Source: CAVZZG01 sp963779685 (lineage in GTDB: Bacteria; Actinomycetota; Thermoleophilia; Gaiellales; F1-60-MAGs149). From it: DNA of 64,000 bases. Positions 53,784 through 62,884 of the stretch are shown piece after piece. Where the stretch lies: positions 434,001 to 498,000 of the forward strand of contig CAVZZG010000001.1 of the NCBI GenBank assembly GCA_963779685.1, given 5' to 3'. Position numbers and translations under genes: made by a program. Below the pieces are notes generated by a model. It was given only the letters and a program-made list of their open reading frames with translations, ran no database searches and was not told the DNA's origin. Position 1 is the first letter of the stretch; the number at the start of each line of letters is the position of its first letter.

Positions 53784-55105
53784 CTGGTGTAGGTGGCGGC
53801 GCAGACGCCGCCGCGCGCCAGCGCGAGCCTGCGGTCGGGCGACACCCAGATCCCCGCGCGGCCTCGCAGCGGTGTGCCGTGGGCCGCCCGCAGCGCGATG
53901 ATCGGCACGGTCACACCCGCTACCGGCCGGCGGGCGAGCAGCCGGGCCGGGCGGTAGCGCTTCCCGACCCGGTGCAGGGAGGCTGCGACCCGGTCGAGCT
54001 GCCAGCGGAAGCCGGCGACGGCGTCCTGGACTGCGGTGTTGGTGATGGTCGTGACGACCGGCAGGTCGATGCCGAGCCACTCGATCCGGGCGACGCCGCC
54101 TCCCGGAATCAGCCGGGCGACGGCGAACCGGCCCGCGTCGAGCTCGTAGACGATCCCGTCCGCCGGCAGGTCGGCGCGGGCCGTGGTGGTGACGTCGGTC
54201 GCCGTGACGCCGACGGTGGCGAGGGCCGCGGAGACGTCGCCGGCGTCCGGGCTCGGGCGCCCGGCCAGGAGGGCCGTCTCCATCGCCGTGTCGAAGATTC
54301 GCCGTACCCGACGCCGCTCGACCGCCGGAACGGTGACGTTCGCCGGGCAGCGTGCGGGCGCCGGGGCACGCGTCGCCGCCGCTGCGGCGGTCAGGAGCAC
54401 GCCCGCGTCGTCGCGCATGTCGATCAGCTTCGAGCAGGTGCGGCCGCGGACGAGTGCGTGGTCGTGATCGGCCGACACCCAGACCCCGATCCAGCCCGTG
54501 CGCGGCGTACCCGTCGCGCCGATGGCGGTCACGCGCCCCTCGTTGACGCCGCGGTGGAGCATGTCGGCGACGAGCTGCGACGCAGCCGGGAACAGGCCGC
54601 CGGTCGCGGCGACGCGCCAGCCGCGGGCGACGTTCATGGCCCTGCCGACTTCCACCAGGTCGCCGCCGGTGCGGCGGAACGTGGCCTCGCTGTCGGTTAT
54701 CAGAGGCGCCTGGTCGAGCGTGCGCTGCTCGATCGTGTACCCCCAGGTCTGGGTGGTGTAGAACCCCGCACGGAACCCGGGCCGTCCGCTCGGGTGCAGC
54801 GTGTAGAGCAGGACGTTCGGCTTGGTGTAGGTGTCCTGCTGCGCCTCGGCTATCAGCGAGCCGTCCTGAAGGAGCGCGGCGTCGACGTCCGCCTGCACCG
54901 GCATCCTCCCGGCCTCCTCGGCCCGTCGCATGACCGCGAAGAACAGCTCGTCGACCTGCGTCCGCCGCACGTCTCCGACGATCGGCACCGGCGCCGGGCA
55001 CCGGAATGCCAGCTGGCTCCGCGTCGTCGCCGCACCCGCCGGCACCGCCGCCGCCACCCACGCCGCTGCCGCCACCCCCACGATCGCCAGACTCCTCACG
55101 CGCAT
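53768..55105 (-). CDS. Secreted protein with a tandem-duplicated domain, unknown function
   Basis: The 445-residue product has a signal peptide (MRVRSLAIVGVAAAAWVAAAVPAGA). The mature part shows an internal duplication: CPAPVPIVGDVRRTQVDELFFAVMRRAEEAGR is paralleled by CPANVTVPAVERRRVRRIFDTAMETALLAG, and GWIGVWVSADHDHALVRGRTC by GRAGIWVSPDRRLALARGGVC, each repeat being about 200 residues with one Cys at the start and one at the end. Disulfides closing each repeat are plausible. I recognise no enzyme motif. Start ATG 55105 immediately precedes the signal sequence. Confidence 0.62.
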   Translation of the reverse strand: MRVRSLAIVGVAAAAWVAAAVPAGAATTRSQLAFRCPAPVPIVGDVRRTQVDELFFAVMRRAEEAGRMPVQADVDAALLQDGSLIAEAQQDTYTKPNVLLYTLHPSGRPGFRAGFYTTQTWGYTIEQRTLDQAPLITDSEATFRRTGGDLVEVGRAMNVARGWRVAATGGLFPAASQLVADMLHRGVNEGRVTAIGATGTPRTGWIGVWVSADHDHALVRGRTCSKLIDMRDDAGVLLTAAAAATRAPAPARCPANVTVPAVERRRVRRIFDTAMETALLAGRPSPDAGDVSAALATVGVTATDVTTTARADLPADGIVYELDAGRFAVARLIPGGGVARIEWLGIDLPVVTTITNTAVQDAVAGFRWQLDRVAASLHRVGKRYRPARLLARRPVAGVTVPIIALRAAHGTPLRGRAGIWVSPDRRLALARGGVCAATYTSYART

Positions 55106-55196
55106 CCTGCTTCGCAGTATGCCCCGCGCCGCACGAATCCCGCGCGTTCCGCCTCCCGGGCGCACCGTCGTCCCCGCGGGCCGGGCGAGGTTCGGA

Positions 55197-55238
55197 GCGC
55201 GTGTTTCGCAGCACGGCACGCAACGTCGCACTGCGCGG
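55197..55238 (+). repeat. Palindromic repeat copy E
   Basis: The conserved centre TTTCGCAGCACGGCACGCAA is in forward orientation with imperfect arms GCGCGTGT and CACTGCGC. The following GGTCCGTGCGCCTTCCGTG is shared with the sequence after copy A at 25.16 kb. Confidence 0.7.
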
Positions 55239-55343
55239 TCCGTGCGCCTTCCGTGCGCCGGGCTCGGGGTCGGCCGGCGCGTAGCCGATCGTCGGGCGCG
55301 CCAGATCCGCGCGGTCCCGAACGCCCGGCGCGTGGACAGCGGC

Positions 55344-55378
55344 GTGCGGCGTTGCGTGCCGTGCCGCGAAAACCGCAG
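55344..55378 (-). repeat. Palindromic repeat copy F, next to the GntR-gene stop codon
   Basis: GTGCGG (55344-55349) and CCGCAG (55373-55378) pair over five bases around a 23-base centre containing TTGCGTGCCGTGCCGCGAA, identical to copy C over those 19 bases. It lies 14 bases beyond the stop of the minus-strand regulator gene, like copy D beyond the DUF1918 gene. Confidence 0.74.
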
Positions 55379-55392
55379 CCGGGCCGCGCGGG

Positions 55393-56054
55393 TCAGCCGC
55401 GCGTCGCCCGGATCGAGGCGAGGGCGCGGCCGCGGTGGGCGTCGAGCTCGGCGATGAGGCGGTCGGCATCGCCGGCGCGGGCGGCGGCGATGATGCGTCG
55501 GTGGGCGCGGTCGGCCTCGGTCGACTCGCCGGGGAGCGCGTAGTACAGGGCGCGGTAGGCGACGGTGGCGTCCCAGAGGAGGCGGATGAGGCGCTCCTGG
55601 TGCACGCTGTCGGCGAGCGCGAAGAGCAGGAAGTGGAAGCGGCGGTTGGAGGCCAGCTCGGCGGCGATATCCCCATCGGCGGCGGCCGATACGCAGTCGT
55701 CGGCGGCCGCTTCCAGGTCGGCGAGCTCGGCCGGGCCGATGCGGTGGATCCCGCGCCGCACGGCGTCGGCCTCGATCAGCGCCCGCAGGCGGTAGATCTC
55801 CTCGAAGTCGGCCAGGTCGAGCTCCGTGACGAGGTAGCCCCGGCGTGGCCGGTAGGTGACGAGTCCCTCCGATTCGAGGATCCGCAGCGCCTCGCGCACC
55901 GGGATCAGGCTCACGCCGATCTCGGCCGCGACGGCCTCCTGCCCGATCCGGTCGCCCGGCCGGAGCTCGCCCGCCGCGATCGCACGGCGCAGCCAGGCGA
56001 TCGCCACCTCCTGCGCCGTCGCCAGCTGCGGCGGCGCGCCTTCCGCTGCCGCCA

Positions 56055-56055
<1 letters not shown>
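55393..56055 (-). CDS. GntR-family transcriptional regulator (FadR/FCD subfamily)
   Basis: The 220-residue protein has an N-terminal winged helix (EVAIAWLRRAIAAGELRPGDRIGQEAVAAEIGVSLIPVREALRILESEGLVTYRPRRGYLV, given here only as its boundaries, residues 15-75) and a C-terminal FCD effector domain with metal-binding positions RRFHFLLFALAD and RAHRRIIAAARAGDADRL. FCD regulators sense organic acids or acyl compounds. Its ATG overlaps the stop of the upstream acyl-CoA dehydrogenase gene (TGATG), so it probably controls that operon through the AT-rich palindrome at 57262-57284. Confidence 0.9.
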
Positions 56056-57248
<1,193 letters not shown>

Positions 57249-57261
57249 GGTCGGTCGGACA

Positions 57262-57284
57262 GCGATACTATAAATTATTATCGC
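57262..57284. promoter_or_regulatory. AT-rich palindromic operator/promoter between gcdH-type gene and hisD
   Basis: GCGATA (57262-57267) and TATCGC (57279-57284) are a perfect 6-bp inverted repeat around CTATAAATTAT, which stands out as AT-rich in this genome. It contains TATAGT on the minus strand, positioned as a -10 for the dehydrogenase. It is the obvious candidate site for the GntR regulator encoded in the same operon. Confidence 0.5.
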
Positions 57285-57307
57285 CGCGCTCGCATCCCCC
57301 TGTCTCC

Positions 57308-57313
57308 TACGCT
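57308..57313 (+). promoter_or_regulatory. Putative -10 hexamer TACGCT for hisD (leaderless)
   Basis: TACGCT is followed by seven bases and the ATG at 57321. Its -35 region would overlap the palindrome at 57262-57284. Confidence 0.45.
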
Positions 57314-57320
57314 CCGGGGC

Positions 57321-58598
57321 ATGGAGATCACGCGCCTGCGAGCGGATGCCGACCTCGCTGCCTGCGCCCGTCGTCTGCGGCGGTTAGCTCCCGTCGACGA
57401 CCGGCTCCGGGAGACGGTCGCGGGCATCATCACGGCCGTCCGCGAGCGCGGCGACGAGGCGCTGATCGAGTTCACGGCACGGTTCGACGGCGTTGCGGTG
57501 GACACGCTCCGAGTGCCCCGGGACACGGTGGACGCGGCCTACGCCCGCACCGATCCGACGATGCGGTCGGCGCTCGAGACGTCGGCGGCGAACCTCGGCC
57601 GGGTCGCGCGGGCCGACGCCGCCCGCGCCGGCGAGGGCCACGACGTCGCGCTCCCGGACGGCCAGCACGTCCGCTACGCCGTCACCCCGGTGCGACGGGC
57701 CGGCATCTACATCCCCGGTGGCAAGGCGGCCTACGGCTCGAGCGTGATCATGTGCGGCGTCCCGGCTACTGCGGCCGGGGTCGGCGGGGTGGCACTCACG
57801 ACCCCGCCCGGGCCATCCGGCGACCCGCCCGACACCGTGCTCGCCGCCTGCAGCATCGCGGGTGTGGACGAGGTCTACCGGGTCGGCGGCGCGCACGCCG
57901 TCGCCGCGCTCGGGCTCGGCACCGAGTCGATCCCCGCCGTCGACGTGATCGCCGGCCCGGGGAGTGCGATCGTGCAGGAGGCGAAGCGCCAGCTGGTCGG
58001 CACCGTCGGCATCGACGCCATCGCGGGGCCCAGCGAGGTGATGGTGGTCTGCGGCGACGGCTCTGACGCCGAGTGGATCGCGCTCGATCTCTGCGCCCAG
58101 GGCGAGCACGGCGACGACTCGCTGCTGGTCGTGGCGACGCCCAGCGACGCCATGGCCGACGCCATCGCCGCCGCCACGCTGCGCGTGCGCGCGGCGCATC
58201 CCTCGGTGCGCGACGCGCCACTCGCGATCGTCGTCACGCGATCGATCGAGGATGCCGTCGAGCTCGCGAACCTCGTCGCGCCCGAGCACCTCCAGCTGGT
58301 CTCCGAAGATGCCGTCGCCCTCGCCGACCGGGTCGACCGGGCGGGCTGCGTGTTCCTCGGCCCGTACGGCGCAACCGCCTTCGGCGACTACGTCGCGGGC
58401 TCGAACCACGTGCTGCCCACCGGCGGCGCCGCGGGTTACGCGAGCGCGCTCTCCGTCCACGCGTTCCTGCGTCGCACCTCGTTCGTGGCCATCCCCCGGA
58501 GCGCGGCAGCCGCCCTGGCGCCGGACGCGGCCGTGCTCGCCGCCGATGACGGGTTCCCGGTGCACGGGCTGTCGATGACGGTCAGGGCCGGAGCCTGA
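57321..58598 (+). CDS. hisD: Histidinol dehydrogenase family protein
   Basis: The 425-residue protein matches HisD: GIYIPGGKAAYGSSVIM, GVDEVYRVGGAHAVAALGLGTE, AGPGSAIVQEAKRQLVGTVGIDAIAGPSE, the Zn ligands in CAQGEHGDDS (Gln 259, His 262), the catalytic pair APEHLQLV (Glu/His about 322-323), GDYVAGSNHVLPTGG (Asp ligand) and the C-terminal HGLSM. HisD oxidises histidinol to histidine in two NAD+-dependent steps. No other his gene is in the window and the GPGN motif reads GPGS, so an alternative role in the HisD superfamily (for example sulfonate-diol oxidation) deserves thought. It overlaps the convergent GNAT gene by 17 bases. Confidence 0.9.
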   Translation: MEITRLRADADLAACARRLRRLAPVDDRLRETVAGIITAVRERGDEALIEFTARFDGVAVDTLRVPRDTVDAAYARTDPTMRSALETSAANLGRVARADAARAGEGHDVALPDGQHVRYAVTPVRRAGIYIPGGKAAYGSSVIMCGVPATAAGVGGVALTTPPGPSGDPPDTVLAACSIAGVDEVYRVGGAHAVAALGLGTESIPAVDVIAGPGSAIVQEAKRQLVGTVGIDAIAGPSEVMVVCGDGSDAEWIALDLCAQGEHGDDSLLVVATPSDAMADAIAAATLRVRAAHPSVRDAPLAIVVTRSIEDAVELANLVAPEHLQLVSEDAVALADRVDRAGCVFLGPYGATAFGDYVAGSNHVLPTGGAAGYASALSVHAFLRRTSFVAIPRSAAAALAPDAAVLAADDGFPVHGLSMTVRAGA

Positions 58599-59124
58599 CG
58601 TAGATCAGCTCGTCGCGGTCCTCGCCGGGAAGGCGCTGGTGGAGCCCGAAACCGCACCGCTCGGCGAGCCGGATCGACGCGACGTTCTCGGAGTCCGTCT
58701 CCCACTCCAGGCGCGACAGCCCGGCCCGCGCGAACGCCCAGGCCGTCAGCAATCCGACCGCGCGCGTCGCCAGCCCGCGCCGGCGGCGTGCCGGAGCGAC
58801 CCCGACGGTGATGGCGCCCGCGCCGCTCGAGCCCATCCAGAGGTGGATCACGCCGATCATGCGGTCGGTGACGGAGTCGGCGATCACGAGCGCCGGCGCG
58901 TAGTGGCCGCCCTTCCAGCTGGCCGAGTACTCGGCCAGGAGCGTGCGCGCCTGGTCCTCGTCCGCTCCCGACGGCAGCGGCAGCCACATCGTCTCGTCGA
59001 GGTCGGGGTCGGTGGCGTACGCCGAGATCGCGGCGAGGTCCCGCGGGGTGGGGAGACGGAGCGTGACGACGCCATCCGTCAGGGGCGGGTCTGGGGGTTG
59101 GATGGGTCGCGTGCCATGGATCAT
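58582..59124 (-). CDS. GNAT family N-acetyltransferase (RimJ/RimL type)
   Basis: The 180-residue protein starts MIHGTRPIQPPDPPLTDGVV and has the RimJ/RimL-like pattern LRLPTPRDLAAISAYATDPD, acetyl-CoA-binding ITVGVAPARRRRGLATRAV and the C-terminal LEWETDSENVASIRLAERCGF. Such enzymes acetylate protein N-termini, amino sugars or antibiotics; no clue to the target is present. Its ATG overlaps the stop of the upstream EEP-fold gene (ATGA). Confidence 0.88.
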   Translation of the reverse strand: MIHGTRPIQPPDPPLTDGVVTLRLPTPRDLAAISAYATDPDLDETMWLPLPSGADEDQARTLLAEYSASWKGGHYAPALVIADSVTDRMIGVIHLWMGSSGAGAITVGVAPARRRRGLATRAVGLLTAWAFARAGLSRLEWETDSENVASIRLAERCGFGLHQRLPGEDRDELIYVRLRP

Positions 59125-59783
59125 CGCCGGGGATGGGCATCGACCACAAGCGGGACGTGATCGCTGCGGTACTCGGCACCCGGCGCGACGTAGCGCCGGT
59201 AACTGCCCACGGCCGCGCTGCGAACCTGCCACGCGGCTGGCACGAAGCAGTAGTCGATGTGCCATCGCTGGTCGCGCTGGTAGCGCCAGTAGTGTGTCGG
59301 CTGGCGCTCGCGGCCGAACGGTTCCCCGCGCATCGCGTGGTAGGCGCTGACCAGGCCGAGCGTGCCGAGCCGGTCCACGGTCGCCCGGAACGGGCCGCCG
59401 CCGGCCGGGTCGCAGAGGGCGTTCAGATCGCCGGCGAAGATCGCATTGCCGCTCGCCAGCAGCGCGGCCTCGGCATCGATCACGGCGTCGACCGTCCGCA
59501 CGTAGCTCGACGACGCCGGGTGCGCCCAGACCGCGACCACGTGGCAGGCAGCCACGCCCGCAATGCTCGCCACGAGGGCGTGGGTCACGCCCGGCACCGG
59601 CCGCCAGCGCTCCACGCGGCTGCGCCCGAGCGCGAGCACCGCCAGCCCGCTGGCCCGCCCGTGCCGGATGCACGCCCCGTCGGCCCGCCCCTCGCAGATC
59701 ACCGCGATCTGCGGCCGCAGCGCCGCGATCGCCGGTGCCTTCGCGGCCAGCCCGCCCCGGCAGTTCCAGACCAGGATGCGCAC
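59121..59783 (-). CDS. Endonuclease/exonuclease/phosphatase (EEP) fold protein
   Basis: The 220-residue protein begins MRILVWNCRGGLAAKAPAIAAL, the usual EEP start with the metal-binding Asn, then IAVICEG (Glu ligand), AIFAGDLNALCD (catalytic Asp/Asn), WHIDYCFVP and a C-terminal YRSDHVPLVVD with the general-base Asp-His. It is short for the family and has no signal peptide, so a cytoplasmic phosphodiesterase or nuclease is likely. It is coupled to the GNAT gene; the link between them is unknown. Confidence 0.85.
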   Translation of the reverse strand: MRILVWNCRGGLAAKAPAIAALRPQIAVICEGRADGACIRHGRASGLAVLALGRSRVERWRPVPGVTHALVASIAGVAACHVVAVWAHPASSSYVRTVDAVIDAEAALLASGNAIFAGDLNALCDPAGGGPFRATVDRLGTLGLVSAYHAMRGEPFGRERQPTHYWRYQRDQRWHIDYCFVPAAWQVRSAAVGSYRRYVAPGAEYRSDHVPLVVDAHPRR

Positions 59784-59811
59784 CGCCTAGACCATAGGTG
59801 GAACGACGGCG

Positions 59812-59817
59812 TAGACT
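59812..59817 (+). promoter_or_regulatory. Putative -10 hexamer TAGACT for the Fe-S oxidoreductase operon
   Basis: TAGACT lies eight bases before the ATG at 59826, suggesting a leaderless start. Confidence 0.4.
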
Positions 59818-59825
59818 GACGCGCC

Positions 59826-61832
59826 ATGGGCGAGGCGACGCGGCAGACGTTCGACGGTCTCTCGACGTCGGGGAAGGTGCTGTGGTACTCCCTCGCCTGG
59901 ATCTCGACGGGGATCTTCCTGTACGGCGTCTGGCGGATCGCGCAGCGCGTCAGGCAGGGGAGGCCGGCGGGCTCCCGCCCGCGCGTCGGCCACGCGCTCC
60001 ACATCGTCTTCACCCACACCTGGATCCGGCGTCGCGACGGTGTCGCCGGCCTGGCCCACGCGGGCGTGTTCTACGGCTTCCTGGTGCTCTTCGCCGGCAC
60101 GGTCATCCTGTCGTTCCAGGATCACGTCGCGGGCCCGCTGGGCTGGCACTTCTGGCAGGGCTGGTTCTACCAGGGCTACTCGCTGTTCCTCGACGTCTTC
60201 GGCGTCGCGCTGGTGCTCGGGCTGTGCGTGTTCGCCTACCGCCGCTTCTCGCACCTCGCGCGCCTCGACTACGGCCGCGTCGACGGCGTCGCAGTGTCGC
60301 CGGTCCGCGGCCGCTACGCGTCTGGCGACAGGCTGTTCCTGCTGCTCCTGTTCTTCCTCGCCCTGTCGGGCTTCTTGCTCGAGGCGTTGCGGATCGCCGC
60401 CGATCATCCCGGTTTCGAGAAGTGGTCGCCGGTCGGCTGGATCGCCGGTAACGGCCTGCGGTCGCTGGGCCTGGCTGGCGACACGGCCGACTCGGCACGT
60501 CACGTGACGTGGTGGATCCATGGGGTCGTCGCGCTCGCGTTCGTCGCCGCCGTGCCGTTCACGAAGGCCGTCCACATGCTGGCCGGACCCGCCGGGGTCG
60601 CGGTCAGGGACGACGCGGTTGGCCAGCGGCTGCCGGCCGAGCCGGAGACCGGCTATGCCGCGCTGGGCGACTTCGACCGCCGGCACCTCATGGACGTCGA
60701 GGCCTGCACCAAGTGCGGCAAGTGCCACGCCGCCTGCCCGGCGGCCGCGAGCGGCTTCCCGCTGTCGCCACGCGATCTCGTGCTCGACCTGCGCGAGGCA
60801 TCCCACGCCGGCACGGCGCTCGCGATCAAGCCCGACACGCTGTGGTCGTGCATGCAGTGCATGGCCTGCGTCGAGATCTGCCCGGTCGGCATCGAGCACG
60901 TCCCGATCATCAACCTCCTCCGTCGTGGGCTGGTCGAGAAAGGCGAGATGGACTCGATGCTGCAGAGCACGCTCGAGGCCGTCTACACCAGCGGCAACAG
61001 CTTCGGCGAGCAGAAGCGCAAGCGGGCGCGCTGGGCCCGCGAGCTCGAGGTCGAGCTGAAGGACGCGCGCAAGGAGCCGGTCGACCTGCTGTGGTGGGTC
61101 GGCGACTACGCCTCCCTCGATCCGCGCAACCAGCGCAACACCCACGCCCTGGCGCGGATCCTGCAGCACGCGGGCGTCGACGTCGGGATCGTGTACGACG
61201 CCGAGAAGACCGCCGGCAACGACGTGCGCCGGGCCGGCGAGGAAGGCCTGTTCCGGAGTCTGGCCGAGGAGAACATCGCGACCATCGCCGGCTGCGACTT
61301 CGCACGCATCCTGACCAGCGACCCGCACACCTTCAACACGTTCCGCAACGAGTACCCCGGCCTCGGCGCGCCCTGGACCTCGGAGCAGGTCGTCCATCAC
61401 TCGCAGCTGCTGCTCGAGCTGCTCGAGGGCGGCGCGGTGCCCGTCGTACAGCCGCTCGGCCGCCGCATCACCTACCACGACCCGTGCACGCTGGGTCGCT
61501 ACAACGGGATCTTCGAGGAGCCGCGCGAGCTGATGCGGCGGATCGGGCTCGAGCTGGTCGAGATGCCGCGCAACCGCTCGAACTCGTTCTGTTGCGGCGC
61601 CGGTGGCGGGCGCATCTGGATGAAGGACCTGTCGCAGCCGGGCAGCCGCCGGCCGAGCGAGCAGCGCATCGACGAGGCCGTGTCGCTCGGCGCGCTGGAC
61701 TACTTCGTCTGCGCCTGCCCGAAGGACGTGACCATGTACGAGGACGCGATCAAGACCTCCGGTCACGGCGAGCGGATCGCCCTGCGCGAGCTGTCGGAGC
61801 TCGTCGCCGAGGCCGCCGGCATCGAACTCTAG
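59826..61832 (+). CDS. Membrane-bound Fe-S oxidoreductase (HdrDE/DsrMK-like fusion)
   Basis: The 668-residue protein fuses a membrane cytochrome-b-like domain (five helices, about residues 15-265, e.g. GVFYGFLVLFAGTVILSFQ, with His such as HIVFTHTWIRR) to a ferredoxin-like domain with two 4Fe-4S motifs (CTKCGKCHAACP and CMQCMACVEICP) and a C-terminal CCG-type region (HDPCTLGRYN, SFCCGAGGGRIWM). This is the architecture of heterodisulfide-reductase-related quinone-linked oxidoreductases found in many actinobacteria. It probably moves electrons between a cytoplasmic donor and membrane quinone. The donor is unknown. A ureohydrolase gene follows 20 bases on. Confidence 0.9.
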   Translation: MGEATRQTFDGLSTSGKVLWYSLAWISTGIFLYGVWRIAQRVRQGRPAGSRPRVGHALHIVFTHTWIRRRDGVAGLAHAGVFYGFLVLFAGTVILSFQDHVAGPLGWHFWQGWFYQGYSLFLDVFGVALVLGLCVFAYRRFSHLARLDYGRVDGVAVSPVRGRYASGDRLFLLLLFFLALSGFLLEALRIAADHPGFEKWSPVGWIAGNGLRSLGLAGDTADSARHVTWWIHGVVALAFVAAVPFTKAVHMLAGPAGVAVRDDAVGQRLPAEPETGYAALGDFDRRHLMDVEACTKCGKCHAACPAAASGFPLSPRDLVLDLREASHAGTALAIKPDTLWSCMQCMACVEICPVGIEHVPIINLLRRGLVEKGEMDSMLQSTLEAVYTSGNSFGEQKRKRARWARELEVELKDARKEPVDLLWWVGDYASLDPRNQRNTHALARILQHAGVDVGIVYDAEKTAGNDVRRAGEEGLFRSLAEENIATIAGCDFARILTSDPHTFNTFRNEYPGLGAPWTSEQVVHHSQLLLELLEGGAVPVVQPLGRRITYHDPCTLGRYNGIFEEPRELMRRIGLELVEMPRNRSNSFCCGAGGGRIWMKDLSQPGSRRPSEQRIDEAVSLGALDYFVCACPKDVTMYEDAIKTSGHGERIALRELSELVAEAAGIEL

Positions 61833-61852
61833 GTACGTCTGAGGAGGGGTCC

Positions 61853-62809
61853 ATGTCTGACACGACCATGTGGAGCGGCCTGCTGCACGCCGGCCTGGCC
61901 GGCTCGTGGCTGAAGGTGCCGCACATCCCCGCCGACCAGGAGGCGCTGAGAGCGCACGGTGCGCGCGCGGCCATCTACGGCATCCCCTGGGACGCGACGA
62001 ACATCTCCCGCACCGGCGCCAACTACGGCCCGCGCCAGATGCGCGACGTGTCGTGCCAGACCACGAGTTACCACGCCATGTTCGACTTCGACGTGGCAGA
62101 GGAGCTGCGGCTGGTCGACTGCGGCGACTGCGCCATCGTGCTCGCGAACGCCGAGAAGACGTTCGCGAGGGCGCAGGCGGATATCTCCGCGATCGTCGCC
62201 GCCGGGGCGATGCCGGTCGTGCTCGGCGGCGATCACTCGACGACGATCCCGGCGGTCAACGCCGTCCGCGAGCACCGTGCCGATCCCGGCTTCGTCCTCA
62301 TCGACACCCACCTCGACACCGCCATGGACGTCGGCGGCGAGCGGCTCAACCACTGCTGCCCGGTCACGCGGGCGGTGGACGCCGGCTTCGACCCGCGGAA
62401 GATGACGCTGGTCGGGATCTCCGGCTGGCTCAATCCCCGCAGCGAGCTCGAGTACTGCCGCGAGCACGGCATCACGGTGATCTGGCTCGAGGAGATCTGG
62501 GAGCGCGGGACGCGCTGGGCGGTCGAGCGCGCGCTCGAGGTGTCGGGCTCGGGCGACGGCATCTACCTCTCCTTCGACATCGATGCGCTCGACCTGGCCT
62601 ACGCGGTGGGCACGTGTGCGCCGACCGCGTGCGGCCTGACGAGCCGCGAGGCGGTCGAGCTGACCCGGGGCATCGCCGGGCACGGGCTCTGCGGCCTCGA
62701 CGTGGTGGAGGTCGCGCCGACGCTCGACGCGACCGTCGGCACCAGCCTGATGGGCAACCGGATCGTGCTCGACGCGCTCGCGTTCCACGGCGGCGCCGGC
62801 CGGCGTTGA
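61853..62809 (+). CDS. Ureohydrolase (agmatinase-like), third of three
   Basis: The 318-residue protein has the ureohydrolase ligands in VVLGGDHSTTIPAV, FVLIDTHLDTAMDVGG (DTHLD for the usual DAHxD) and GIYLSFDIDALDLAYAVGT, and ends with LCGLDVVEVAPTLDATVGTSLMGNRI. IYGIPWDATNISRTGANYGPRQMRD is the N-terminal loop. The FDIDALDLAYA...TCAPTACGLT region is like agmatinases. Start ATG 61853 has GAGGAGG five bases upstream. It is in tandem with the Fe-S oxidoreductase, an unusual neighbour for a guanidine-cleaving enzyme. Confidence 0.87.
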   Translation: MSDTTMWSGLLHAGLAGSWLKVPHIPADQEALRAHGARAAIYGIPWDATNISRTGANYGPRQMRDVSCQTTSYHAMFDFDVAEELRLVDCGDCAIVLANAEKTFARAQADISAIVAAGAMPVVLGGDHSTTIPAVNAVREHRADPGFVLIDTHLDTAMDVGGERLNHCCPVTRAVDAGFDPRKMTLVGISGWLNPRSELEYCREHGITVIWLEEIWERGTRWAVERALEVSGSGDGIYLSFDIDALDLAYAVGTCAPTACGLTSREAVELTRGIAGHGLCGLDVVEVAPTLDATVGTSLMGNRIVLDALAFHGGAGRR

Positions 62810-62872
62810 TGCCGCGCGCCGCCGCGCGCGGCGCGTGAGGATGCGCGCGCTCCAGGGGATGCGACGGCGCCG

Positions 62873-62878
62873 TAGCGT
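62873..62878 (+). promoter_or_regulatory. Putative -10 hexamer TAGCGT for the 62.9-kb gene (leaderless)
   Basis: TAGCGT lies six bases before the ATG at 62885. Confidence 0.36.
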
Positions 62879-62884
62879 TGCCGC

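Larger units (their letters stand above)
55106..55392. other. Gene-free gap holding repeat copies E and F
   Basis: This 287-base interval has no plausible gene. Its right half contains one forward and one inverted copy of the repeat also found at 25.1-25.5 kb, arranged as an inverted pair about 105 bases apart. The first 90 bases carry nothing I recognise. Confidence 0.55.

Noticed and set aside
52305..55676. Minus-strand open frame of more than 1,100 codons over DUF1501 and the 55-kb gap
   Set aside because: It runs antisense through DUF1501, out of frame through the secreted protein, and translates the palindromic repeats; composition is shadow-like.
57321..58598. Assigning HpsN (sulfonate-diol dehydrogenase) instead of HisD
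   Set aside because: The Zn ligands and Glu-His pair fit HisD and I cannot distinguish the subgroup by eye; kept as a question in the findings.
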